A stretch of DNA of 64,000 nt, taken from Rhabdothermincola sediminis (GTDB lineage Bacteria > Actinomycetota > Acidimicrobiia > Acidimicrobiales > Acidimicrobilacustridaceae). Under the pieces are notes generated by a model. The model was not told where the DNA came from, did no database searches, and saw nothing but the letters and a program-made list of their open reading frames with translations. Of this stretch, positions 1-7,419 are shown one piece after another (the first letter of the stretch is position 1; each line of letters begins with the position of its first letter). The translations under genes and the position numbers were made by a program. The stretch lies in contig NZ_JACFSZ010000005.1 in the NCBI RefSeq assembly GCF_014805525.1, forward strand, positions 121,001 through 185,000. The letters run 5' to 3'.

Positions 1-1176
1 TACGGGGTGGCGGCTCACTGGAACTACAAGGACAACCACGCCTCGACCGCGGACCTGGCCTGGCTGAACCGGATCGTCGACTGGCAGCGCGAAACCGAAG
101 ATCCGGGCGAGTTCATGGCCAACCTGAAGGTCGACCTCGAGCAGGACGAGGTGTTCGTCTTCACCCCGAAGGGCCGGGTGATCACGCTGCCCAAGGGGGC
201 CACCCCGGTGGATTTCGCGTACGCCATCCACACCGAGGTCGGTCACAGTTGCATCGGCGCCCGCGTCAACGGCCGGCTCTCACCCCTCGACTCGGAGCTG
301 CAGTCCGGCGACACGGTGGAGATCTTCACCTCCAAGGTCGAGGGTGCAGGCCCGTCGCGCGACTGGCTGAAGTTCGTCGCCACCCACCGGGCGGCGAACA
401 AGATCCGCCAGTGGTACTCGCGTGAGCGCCGCGAGGATGCCATCGAGAGCGGCCACGAGGATCTGATCCGCGCCATGCGCCGGGAGGGGCTGCCGGTGCA
501 GAAGATCCTCCAGTCCAGGGTGCTCGACGAGGTGGCTGCCTCGTTGAACTACGCGGATCTCTCCGCGCTGAAGGCCGCCATCGGCGAGAACCACGTCTCG
601 GCCAAGTCGGTGGCCGAGCGGGTGCGGAGGCTCCTACAGGATGTCGACCCGACCCGCGAGGAGCAGCTGCCGGTCACCGTGCGCGAGTCTCGGCGGCGAC
701 GCAGCACCGGAGTTCGTTCGGGCGTGCACGTGGAGGGCCTCGACGACCTCATGGTAAGGCTGTCGCGCTGCTGTACACCTGTGCCGGGCGACGAGATCAT
801 GGGGTTCGTCACCCGCGGTCGGGGCGTGTCGGTGCACCGCACCGACTGTGCCAACGCCATCTCGCTCTCGATGGGCCAGGCGGACCGACTGATCGACGTC
901 GAGTGGGACAACGAGACGGCAGGCACGTTCGTGGCTTCGATCGAGGTGAAGGCGCTCGATCGCTCTCGGCTGCTCCGGGACGTGAGCGCCGCGCTGGCCG
1001 ACCACCACGTGAACATCATCGCCTGCAACACGGTCACCGGCTCGGACCGCATCTCGAAGATGCGGTTCGACTTCGAGCTGGCCGACCCGTCGCACCTCGA
1101 CTCGTTGATCAGCTCGATCAAGCAGATCGACAGCATCTACGACGCCTACCGCGTGCTGCCCGGCAAGGGCGCGTAG
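1..1176 (+). CDS. relA: RelA/SpoT (p)ppGpp synthetase/hydrolase, C-terminal part (5' truncated by window edge)
   Basis: The frame is open from base 1 and begins with the conserved YGVAAHW-type end of the synthetase domain, so the hydrolase and most of the synthetase lie outside the window. In the visible fragment come a TGS domain (about residues 48-110, FTPKG and PKGATPVDFAYAIHT), a helical linker, a zinc-finger/RIS-like segment with RCCTPVPGDEI and a later TDC cysteine (about 254-281), and a C-terminal ACT domain (about 309-385). This order is that of long Rel proteins, which make and destroy the stringent-response alarmone on starved ribosomes. Whether hydrolase activity is intact cannot be judged here. 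Confidence 0.95.
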   Translation, partial: YGVAAHWNYKDNHASTADLAWLNRIVDWQRETEDPGEFMANLKVDLEQDEVFVFTPKGRVITLPKGATPVDFAYAIHTEVGHSCIGARVNGRLSPLDSELQSGDTVEIFTSKVEGAGPSRDWLKFVATHRAANKIRQWYSRERREDAIESGHEDLIRAMRREGLPVQKILQSRVLDEVAASLNYADLSALKAAIGENHVSAKSVAERVRRLLQDVDPTREEQLPVTVRESRRRRSTGVRSGVHVEGLDDLMVRLSRCCTPVPGDEIMGFVTRGRGVSVHRTDCANAISLSMGQADRLIDVEWDNETAGTFVASIEVKALDRSRLLRDVSAALADHHVNIIACNTVTGSDRISKMRFDFELADPSHLDSLISSIKQIDSIYDAYRVLPGKGA

Positions 1177-1208
1177 CGCACGAGCCGGCACCGGTCACCG
1201 GAGAGGGC

Positions 1209-1214
1209 TACCGT
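1209..1214 (+). promoter_or_regulatory. -10 element TACCGT, leaderless start
   Basis: TACCGT ends 6 nt before the ATG at 1221, placing the expected transcription start on the A of the start codon. No clear -35 and no Shine-Dalgarno sequence are visible. It belongs to the recurrent TANNNT pattern described in the findings. Confidence 0.5.
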
Positions 1215-1220
1215 GACCCC

Positions 1221-1496
1221 ATGTGCTGCGTCGTGCTCGTGCTGCTCGCGGGCGCGCCGCGGATCGGCCTGTTCCTGCTCTGGCTGTTCACCGACCGCCT
1301 GGCGCTCGCGTTCGACAGCTGGGTACTACCCGTCCTGGGCTTCTTCCTGCTGCCGTGGACTACGGCGTTCTACGTCTTGGCCTACGCCCCGTTGCGGGGC
1401 GTTGAGGGCATCGGGTGGCTGTTCGTGCTCTTCGGGTTCCTGCTCGACATCGGCTCGTACTCCGGAGGTGCCCGCAGCCGGCAGGAACGGGTGTGA
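1221..1496 (+). CDS. Small conserved three-helix membrane protein
   Basis: The 91-residue product is almost entirely hydrophobic, with three likely membrane segments (about residues 3-30, 36-58 and 65-83) and a short basic tail (GGARSRQERV). Proteins of this look, with an LPWTT-type motif between helices 1 and 2, are common conserved hypotheticals in actinobacteria; that is recollection, not a database result. The ATG lies 6 nt after a TACCGT -10, so translation is probably leaderless. It sits between relA and hisS on the same strand with no overlap. No function can be assigned. Confidence 0.75.
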   Translation: MCCVVLVLLAGAPRIGLFLLWLFTDRLALAFDSWVLPVLGFFLLPWTTAFYVLAYAPLRGVEGIGWLFVLFGFLLDIGSYSGGARSRQERV

Positions 1497-1531
1497 CCGC
1501 GACGGGTTTCGGGGTGTTGGGCGGCCGTCGG

Positions 1532-1537
1532 TAACCT
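1532..1537 (+). promoter_or_regulatory. -10 element TAACCT, leaderless hisS
   Basis: TAACCT is followed by exactly 6 nt before GTG 1544, so the predicted +1 is the first base of the start codon. No ribosome-binding site is seen upstream of hisS. Confidence 0.5.
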
Positions 1538-1543
1538 GCCCGG

Positions 1544-2839
1544 GTGACCGAGAGCGCGAGCGGTGAGACCGAGCAGGCAGCCCTTCACGGCAGCCCGTTC
1601 AAGGCGCCCACCGGCACTCGCGACGTCCTCCCGCCGGAGTCGGGGCGGTGGGTGGCGTTCGTGTCCCTGTTCGCCGAGCACGCGACTCGCGCCGGCTACG
1701 GCCTCATCCACAGCCCGATGTTCGAGGAGATCGGCGTCTTCCGGCGGATGGGTGAGGGCACTGACGTGGTCCGCAAGGAGATGTACGACTTCCTCGACAA
1801 GGGCAACCGGCACCTGGCCCTCCGGCCCGAGGGCACGGCATCGGTGGTGCGGGCGTTCGTGCAGCACCGCCCACCCACACCGTGGAAGACCTGGTATGCG
1901 ACGCCCAGCTTCCGCTACGAGCGCCCCCAGGCCGGCCGGTATCGCCAGCATCACCAGGTGGGCGTCGAGGCGATCGGCTCGGCCGATCCCGATCTCGACG
2001 TGGAGGTCATCGCGCTGCTGTCGGACTTCTACGTCGCGCTGGGCCTGCGGCAGGTGGAGCTGGTCATCAACTCGATGGGGACGCCCGCCGACCGCCGGGC
2101 GTACGTCGAGCGGCTCCGCAGCTTCCTCGTGGACCGGCTCGGCGAGCTGGCCCCGGAGGATCGGGAGAAGGTCGAGGCCCATCCGATGCGGGTGCTCGAC
2201 AGCAAGCGGGCTCAGACCGTGGCTGCGGTAGCCGACGCGCCGAGCATCCTCGACGGCCTCTCGGACGAGGCGGTCGCCCACTTCGACCGGGTCCGGTCCG
2301 GCCTCGACAGCATCGGGATCGGGTACCGGGTCGAGCCCCGACTCGTACGGGGACTCGACTACTACACCCACACCACCTTCGAGTTTCGCAGCGGCGCGCT
2401 CGACGCGGCGCAGAACACCATCGGCGGTGGCGGCCGCTACGACGGGTTGGTGGAGGCACTGGGAGGCCCACCCACGCCGGGTATCGGGTTCGGGTCGGGC
2501 ATCGAGCGGGTGTTGCTGACCTGCGACGCGGAGGGCGTCTTCGACGTGCCCCCCGCCGGGATCGACGTGTTCGTGGTCGACGTGGCCGGTGGCGAGCACG
2601 CCCGGGCCATCACCCTTGAGTTGCGCCGCGCCGGCATCCGCGCCGACCGGGGCTTCGATCGCCGCTCGATGAAGTCACAGATGAAATCTGCCGACCGCTC
2701 GGGTGCGGTCTGGGCGGTCATCATCGGCGACGATGAGGCAGCCACCGGCACGGTGATCCTACGAGACCTCCGCGGCGAGCACGGTCAGGAGCGGTTGGCC
2801 CGCACCGAGCTGCTCGATCGCCTCCACAAGCTGCTCTGA
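1544..2839 (+). CDS. hisS: Histidyl-tRNA synthetase
   Basis: This class II synthetase charges tRNA-His in the cytosol. The 431-residue length fits bacterial HisRS. Visible signatures are LRPEGT (about residue 93), motif 2 around 120-145 (PSFRYERPQAGRYRQ), the histidine-binding RGLDYYTHTTFEF block (about 268-280), a GGGGRYDGL loop and motif 3 GIGFGSGIERVLL. A C-terminal anticodon-binding domain follows. GTG 1544 is chosen because the next in-frame starts would cut into the N-terminal TGTRDVLP motif and because a -10 hexamer sits at the leaderless distance. aspS follows after 28 nt, the usual hisS-aspS pairing. Confidence 0.97.
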   Translation: MTESASGETEQAALHGSPFKAPTGTRDVLPPESGRWVAFVSLFAEHATRAGYGLIHSPMFEEIGVFRRMGEGTDVVRKEMYDFLDKGNRHLALRPEGTASVVRAFVQHRPPTPWKTWYATPSFRYERPQAGRYRQHHQVGVEAIGSADPDLDVEVIALLSDFYVALGLRQVELVINSMGTPADRRAYVERLRSFLVDRLGELAPEDREKVEAHPMRVLDSKRAQTVAAVADAPSILDGLSDEAVAHFDRVRSGLDSIGIGYRVEPRLVRGLDYYTHTTFEFRSGALDAAQNTIGGGGRYDGLVEALGGPPTPGIGFGSGIERVLLTCDAEGVFDVPPAGIDVFVVDVAGGEHARAITLELRRAGIRADRGFDRRSMKSQMKSADRSGAVWAVIIGDDEAATGTVILRDLRGEHGQERLARTELLDRLHKLL

Positions 2840-2867
2840 GCCTCGACGACCGAAGCGGGAGAGATCG

Positions 2868-4619
2868 GTGACCCACGTCGATTCCATGCGGACGGACTAC
2901 TGCGGCCAGCTCGGGCCGGCCGATGTGGGGCGGGCTGTCGCGGTCTGCGGCTGGGTAGCCCGCCGGCGGGAACACGGCGAGCATCTGGCCTTCGTGGACC
3001 TGCGGGACCACACCGGTGTCGTACAGTGTGTCGTCGACGGGGCCCACGACCTGCGATCGGAGTACGTCGTGCGGGTGACCGGGCTGGTGCGGTCCCGTCC
3101 CGAGGGCACCGAGAACGCCAACCTGGCCACGGGCGCGATCGAGATCGGCGACTGCCACGTGGAGGTGCTCAACCCGGCGGAGCCGCCGCCGTTCCCGCTC
3201 GACGAGCGGGGTGAGGTCGACGAGGTCCTGCGCCTACGGCACCGGTACCTCGACCTGCGTACCGACCGCATGCAGCGCAACCTGCGGATCCGGGCCCGGG
3301 TCAACAGTGCGCTGCGCCAGGCCATGGAACGGCAGGGTTTCGTGGAGATCGAGACCCCGATGCTCATCGCCTCCACGCCGGAGGGGGCACGGGACTTCGT
3401 CGTGCCTTCACGGCTCTCCCCGGGCAGCTTCTACGCCCTCCCGCAGAGCCCCCAGCTGTTCAAGCAGCTCTGCATGGTCGGGGGGGTGGACCGCTACTAC
3501 CAGATCGCCCGCTGCCTGCGCGACGAGGATCTCCGGGCTGACCGGCAGTTCGAGTTCATGCAGCTCGATGCCGAGGCCAGCTTCGTCTCCCAGGAGGAGG
3601 TCCTCGAGTTCATCTCCGAGGCGGTGTCCGAGGCAGTGGAAGCGGTCACCGGGACCCGCCCCGCGCCCTTCCCGCGCATCAGCTGGCACGAGGCGATGGA
3701 GCGGTTCGGTTCCGACAAGCCCGACGTGCGCTTCGGCATGGAGCTGGTCGAGCTCACCGAGGTCTTCGCCGGCACGGCGTTCAACGCCTTCCGAGCCGAC
3801 TGCGTGAAGGGCATTCGGGTCGAGGGTGGCGCGTCGCGGACCCGTAAGCAGCTCGACGAGTTGACTGAGCAGGCCAAGCGCTGGGGAGCGAAGGGCCTGG
3901 TGTGGATGAAGGTCGAGGACGACCGTTCGCTCACCTCGCCCGTGGCCAAGTTCCTGAGCGAGGCTGAGCTGCAAGCGCTCGTAGAGCGCTTCGACCCCTC
4001 ACCCGGGGACCTGCTCCTGCTGGTCGCCGACGAGCGGGCGGCGGTCCAGCGCGTCCTCGGCCTGCTCCGGCTCGAGCTCGGCCGTCCACCCGTGGACGAG
4101 GGCGGCCTCAACTTCCTGTGGGTGGTCGACTTCCCGCTGTTCGAAGGCCTCGACGAGCACGGCAGGCCGATCCCCGCTCACCATCCCTTCACCATGCCGC
4201 ATCCGGACGACCTGGCTTTGCTGGACGAGGACGACCCGGCCCGGCTGCTCGCGGTGCGGTCCCAGGCGTACGACCTGGTGCTCAACGGATGGGAGCTCGG
4301 CTCGGGCAGCGTCCGGATCCACCGTGCGGACGTGCAGCGCACGGTCTTCTCCCTCCTCGGCATCGACGACGCCGAGGCCACCCGGCGATTCGGGTTCTTG
4401 CTGGACGCGTTCCGATTCGGCGCTCCGCCCCATGCCGGGTTCGCCTTCGGCATCGACCGGCTGGTAGCGCTGCTCGCCGGCGAGGAGAACATCCGGGAGG
4501 TGATCGCCTTCCCCAAGACCCAGTCGGGAGTCGACCCCCTCACCGGTGCGCCATCGGCGATCGACCCGGCGCAGCTCGAGGAGCTGGGTCTGCGGCTGCT
4601 GCCCCGGAAGGTGACCTGA
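2868..4619 (+). CDS. aspS: Aspartyl-tRNA synthetase, probably non-discriminating (Asp/Asn)
   Basis: This class IIb synthetase has 583 residues, the normal bacterial size with the GAD insertion. An N-terminal OB anticodon domain (about 1-110) is followed by motif 2 CLRDEDLRADRQFEFMQLD and motif 3 GFAFGIDRL with the AFPKTQSG...PLTGAP tail. In the OB fold the loop reads RRREHGEH and the later strand GTENANLATG; a His and a Gly at these places are associated with non-discriminating AspRS that also make Asp-tRNA-Asn for GatCAB. That is an inference from family knowledge. Start GTG 2868 has GGGAGAG upstream; ATG 2886 is an alternative. The stop codon lies in a hairpin shared with the convergent gene. 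Confidence 0.95.
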   Translation: MTHVDSMRTDYCGQLGPADVGRAVAVCGWVARRREHGEHLAFVDLRDHTGVVQCVVDGAHDLRSEYVVRVTGLVRSRPEGTENANLATGAIEIGDCHVEVLNPAEPPPFPLDERGEVDEVLRLRHRYLDLRTDRMQRNLRIRARVNSALRQAMERQGFVEIETPMLIASTPEGARDFVVPSRLSPGSFYALPQSPQLFKQLCMVGGVDRYYQIARCLRDEDLRADRQFEFMQLDAEASFVSQEEVLEFISEAVSEAVEAVTGTRPAPFPRISWHEAMERFGSDKPDVRFGMELVELTEVFAGTAFNAFRADCVKGIRVEGGASRTRKQLDELTEQAKRWGAKGLVWMKVEDDRSLTSPVAKFLSEAELQALVERFDPSPGDLLLLVADERAAVQRVLGLLRLELGRPPVDEGGLNFLWVVDFPLFEGLDEHGRPIPAHHPFTMPHPDDLALLDEDDPARLLAVRSQAYDLVLNGWELGSGSVRIHRADVQRTVFSLLGIDDAEATRRFGFLLDAFRFGAPPHAGFAFGIDRLVALLAGEENIREVIAFPKTQSGVDPLTGAPSAIDPAQLEELGLRLLPRKVT

Positions 4620-4630
4620 GCTTCTCAGGT
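4614..4630. terminator. Bidirectional hairpin across both stop codons
   Basis: ACCTGAG (4614-4620), a CTT loop and CTCAGGT (4624-4630) form a perfect 7-bp stem. It contains the aspS TGA (4617-4619) and the stop of the convergent gene (4625-4627). No T-run follows on either strand, so factor-independent termination would be of the tail-less type. Confidence 0.5.
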
Positions 4631-5335
4631 GGCGAGGGTCACGACCACGCTCCCCGCGGGCGCGGTCGGGAAGGCGCTGAGGTCGGTGTGAATGGTCACG
4701 GTGACCGCGGCGCCGGGTTTGGTGGCCACAGCCTGGTTGTCGGCGACGGAGCGGAGGCTGAAGCCCAGTCGTTCCAGCTCGTCCGCCAGCGCGCCGCCCA
4801 CTCGCTCCGCGGTGGCGGTGGTGGTGGAGAAAACGACCCGGTGAGGGTCGACCGCTGGCGATGAGCCGACGAGGGGAGCCAGGTCGCAGGGCATCTGGAT
4901 GCCCCGCACGGCTTCCGCGACCGTGATCGAGGCGCCCGTGGCTGCTGCGGGCTCGTCGACGGTGGCATCGGTCGAGGGTGCGAAGAGTCCGCTCCGGCCG
5001 GTCGAGGGAGCCCGCCCTAGGACCCCCGCAGTCCCGGGCTCGGGGCTCGAGGCGGCGGGGCCCGGGCCTGGAGCAGCGGGAGCGGGCGGGACCAGCTTCC
5101 CGCCGCCCGGCTCGGGCCCTGCGGCCCGGTCGTCGGTGACCGGTGAGGAGGAGATGAGCGGCGGCAGTGTGGAACCGGGCTCGAGTGGCGCTCCGGGAGC
5201 GGGTGTGGCGACCGGGGTCGCAGGGCGCTCGGCGGCGGGCTTGCCCCCGGTGAGGCGGCGGAAGATGCGGTAGGCATAGACCGTCAGCGAGGTGAGCAGC
5301 CACAGCCAGAAGACCACGACGAGGACCTCTCGCAC
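4625..5335 (-). CDS. Membrane-anchored proline/alanine-rich protein, unknown function
   Basis: The 236-residue product starts (GTG at 5335) with one hydrophobic segment, about residues 2-20 (VLVVVFWLWLLTSLTVYAY), then basic residues, a proline/alanine/glycine-rich low-complexity linker from about 30 to 135, and a folded-looking C-terminal part of about 95 residues with alternating strand and helix character (PHRVVFSTTTATAERVGG, AVTVTIHTDLSAF). The topology suggests a bitopic or signal-anchor protein with a flexible spacer. The charge pattern leaves the side of the membrane uncertain, with the basic stop on the C-terminal side favouring a cytoplasmic body. I do not recognise the C-terminal domain. 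The gene is convergent with aspS and divergent from rarA. Confidence 0.65.
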   Translation of the reverse strand: MREVLVVVFWLWLLTSLTVYAYRIFRRLTGGKPAAERPATPVATPAPGAPLEPGSTLPPLISSSPVTDDRAAGPEPGGGKLVPPAPAAPGPGPAASSPEPGTAGVLGRAPSTGRSGLFAPSTDATVDEPAAATGASITVAEAVRGIQMPCDLAPLVGSSPAVDPHRVVFSTTTATAERVGGALADELERLGFSLRSVADNQAVATKPGAAVTVTIHTDLSAFPTAPAGSVVVTLAT

Positions 5336-5360
5336 CCGCTGATGCTCCCACAGGCGGGGC

Positions 5361-5366
5361 TAGCCT
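5361..5366 (+). promoter_or_regulatory. -10 element TAGCCT, leaderless rarA
   Basis: TAGCCT ends 7 nt before ATG 5374, predicting a transcription start 0-1 nt upstream of the start codon. No Shine-Dalgarno motif is present. Confidence 0.5.
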
Positions 5367-5373
5367 CGCAGCG

Positions 5374-6711
5374 ATGCCGAAGCCGGCCCGTGGGGGAGCC
5401 GACGACTTGTTCGCTGCCGCAGCCGAGGATCAGCTCGCCCGCCAGGCGCCGCTGGCGGCCAGGCTCCGCCCGGCGACCCTCGACGAGGTGGTGGGTCAGG
5501 AGCACCTGCTCGGCGCGGGCAAGCCGCTCCGCACCCTGGTGGAGGCTGACCGGCTGTCCTCGGTGATCCTGTGGGGACCACCCGGTACCGGCAAGACCAC
5601 CATCGCCCAGCTCACGGCGAAGACGACCGCGAAGGCCTTCGAGCAGCTCTCGGCGGTGTCCGCCTCGGTCAAGGATGTGCGGGAGGCGATCGAGCGGGCA
5701 CAGGACCGGCTCGGTCAGCATGGTCAGGGCACCATCCTGTTCCTCGACGAGGTCCACCGCTTCAACAAGGCCCAGCAGGACGCGCTGCTGCCCGCGGTGG
5801 AGTCGGGCCTGCTGGTGCTCATCGGGGCCACGACCGAGAACCCCTACTTCGAGGTGAACCCGCCCTTGCTGTCCCGCTCTACCCTGTTCCGGCTCGAACC
5901 GCTCTCGGCGGAGGCGGTGGGCGTCCTCGTGGAGCGAGGTCTGCGAGCCGAGGGCGCGCAGATCGACGACGAGGCTCGGGCCCTGCTCGTCGAGCGGGCC
6001 GCCGGTGACGGCCGACACGCGCTCACCAGCCTCGAGGTGGCCGTAGCGCTCGCCGCGCAGCGGGGATGGCCGCCGCAGGTGAGCGTCGCCGACGTCGAGG
6101 CGGCCCTTGGTTCGAAAGCTCTGCGATACGGCCGCGACGATCACTACGACGTGGTGAGCGCCTTCATCAAGAGCATCCGGGGCTCCGACCCCGACGCCGG
6201 TCTGTACTGGCTGGCGCACATGCTCGAAGCCGGGGAGGATGCCCGTTTCATCGCCCGCCGGTTGGTGATCCTCGCGTCGGAGGACGTGGGGATGGCCGAT
6301 CCGATGGCGCTCGTGGTGGCCGACGCCGCGGCGCGGGCGGTGGAGTTCGTGGGCCTGCCCGAAGCCCAGCTCAACCTGGCGCACGCCGTGCTCTACCTCG
6401 CCACCGCGCCGAAGTCGAACACGGTCGTCGAGGCCCTTGGCCGGGCTGCCGCCGATGTGCGGGAGCGGGGAGGTTCGGAGGTCCCGAAGCACCTCCGCGA
6501 CGCCAGCTACCGGGGCGCGCGCTCGCTCGGGCACGGCGAGGGCTACCGCTATCCGCACGACGCTCCGGAGGGATGGATCGAGCAGGAGTACCGTCCTGCC
6601 CCGGTGGCAGCGCGCGTCTACTACGAGCCTTCCACGCACGGCTTCGAGGTTGCGGTCGCCGAACGGCTGCGCCGTCTACGCGGCCCCCGGTCGCAGGGTG
6701 GGGCCAGGTGA
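5374..6711 (+). CDS. rarA: Replication-associated recombination protein A (MgsA/RarA AAA+ ATPase)
   Basis: RarA is a clamp-loader-like AAA+ protein acting at stalled replication forks and on single-strand/double-strand junctions. The 445-residue protein carries Walker [10 protein letters not shown] (residues 68-76), Walker [11 protein letters not shown] (about 124-133), a sensor-1 [12 protein letters not shown] block, and the C-terminal helical tetramerisation region including [15 protein letters not shown] and [12 protein letters not shown], all typical of the family. It overlaps the next gene by 4 nt (GTGA), so it probably heads an operon running through two small membrane proteins towards alaS. 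Confidence 0.95.
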   Translation: MPKPARGGADDLFAAAAEDQLARQAPLAARLRPATLDEVVGQEHLLGAGKPLRTLVEADRLSSVILWGPPGTGKTTIAQLTAKTTAKAFEQLSAVSASVKDVREAIERAQDRLGQHGQGTILFLDEVHRFNKAQQDALLPAVESGLLVLIGATTENPYFEVNPPLLSRSTLFRLEPLSAEAVGVLVERGLRAEGAQIDDEARALLVERAAGDGRHALTSLEVAVALAAQRGWPPQVSVADVEAALGSKALRYGRDDHYDVVSAFIKSIRGSDPDAGLYWLAHMLEAGEDARFIARRLVILASEDVGMADPMALVVADAAARAVEFVGLPEAQLNLAHAVLYLATAPKSNTVVEALGRAAADVRERGGSEVPKHLRDASYRGARSLGHGEGYRYPHDAPEGWIEQEYRPAPVAARVYYEPSTHGFEVAVAERLRRLRGPRSQGGAR

Positions 6712-7124
6712 GCGCGGGTGATCTGGCGGCCGTGCTGGTCGCCGTGGGCGTGTTCGCCGCGCTGGTCGTGCTGCTCTACGCCGCGCAGTCACTACTGCGG
6801 GCGATGCGCGACCTGCGGGCGTCGGTCGAGCTCCTGCATCGGGAGACGGTTCCCTTGCTGGAAGAGCTCCGTGGCACGGTGCGTGAGGCCGGAGCGGAGG
6901 TCGAGCGGGTCGACCAGCTTCTCGAGGCCGCCGAGAGCATCGCTGCCACCGTCGATTCCGCGTCACGACTGGGTTACCTGGTCTTCCGCGCCCCGCTCAT
7001 CCGATTCGTGGCGTTCTTCAAGGGGCTCGGTCGGTTCGCCCGCCGGCTCGTGCGCCGGCCCAGCGCTCGCGGGGCCCGCCGATCACGCTCCCGGACGGGC
7101 CGCGACCACCGGAGGGCGGCGTGA
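6708..7124 (+). CDS. DUF948-type membrane protein
   Basis: The 138-residue product has one N-terminal membrane helix (about 4-28, LAAVLVAVGVFAALVVLLYAA), followed by an amphipathic, probably coiled-coil stretch of about 75 residues (LRASVELLHRETVPLLEELRG...) and a strongly basic C-terminus. The helix followed by a TVPLLEEL-like coiled coil is the layout of DUF948 general-stress-like proteins of Gram-positive bacteria. The GTG start overlaps the rarA stop as GTGA. Function is unknown; the position between rarA and alaS is typical of actinobacteria. Confidence 0.8.
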   Translation: MSAGDLAAVLVAVGVFAALVVLLYAAQSLLRAMRDLRASVELLHRETVPLLEELRGTVREAGAEVERVDQLLEAAESIAATVDSASRLGYLVFRAPLIRFVAFFKGLGRFARRLVRRPSARGARRSRSRTGRDHRRAA

Positions 7125-7372
7125 TCCCCAAGCGGGTGTTCTGGTTCGTCGCCGGTGCAGCGTCGGGCTTCGGCGGCGCGGTGTACGCGTATGCCCGGGT
7201 GCGAGAGGTGCGGGGCCGCCTGGCCGCCGACCGGGTGGCGGGCACCCTTGCCGATGCGGTGCTCGGCACGGCCCGGACGGTCCAGGGCACGGTCCGTGAG
7301 GCGCTCGCCGAAGGTCGGGAGGCGATGCACGACGCGGAGCGACGCATCCGAGCAGAGCTCGACCGACGCTGA
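7121..7372 (+). CDS. Small membrane-associated protein
   Basis: The 83-residue product has a glycine/alanine-rich hydrophobic N-terminus (about 5-24, RVFWFVAGAASGFGGAVYAY) and a charged helical remainder (about 27-83) predicted to be one long amphipathic helix. It overlaps the DUF948-type gene by 4 nt (GTGA) and resembles it in plan, so the two probably work as a pair at the membrane. No enzymatic motif is present. Confidence 0.7.
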   Translation: MIPKRVFWFVAGAASGFGGAVYAYARVREVRGRLAADRVAGTLADAVLGTARTVQGTVREALAEGREAMHDAERRIRAELDRR

Positions 7373-7404
7373 ACCGCCGGACACGCCGTGGGGTTCGCAC
7401 TCAG

Positions 7405-7410
7405 TACGCT
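7405..7410 (+). promoter_or_regulatory. -10 element TACGCT for alaS
   Basis: TACGCT ends 9 nt before ATG 7420, giving an expected 5' leader of about 3 nt. There is no room for a T-box leader in this 47-nt spacer. Confidence 0.4.
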
Positions 7411-7419
7411 GGTCGGATC

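Noticed and set aside
7373..7419. T-box leader for aminoacyl-tRNA synthetase genes (hisS, aspS, alaS, pheS, tyrS)
   Set aside because: Spacers before hisS, aspS, alaS and pheS are 28-56 nt; the 104-nt spacer before tyrS has no T-box sequence or specifier stem.
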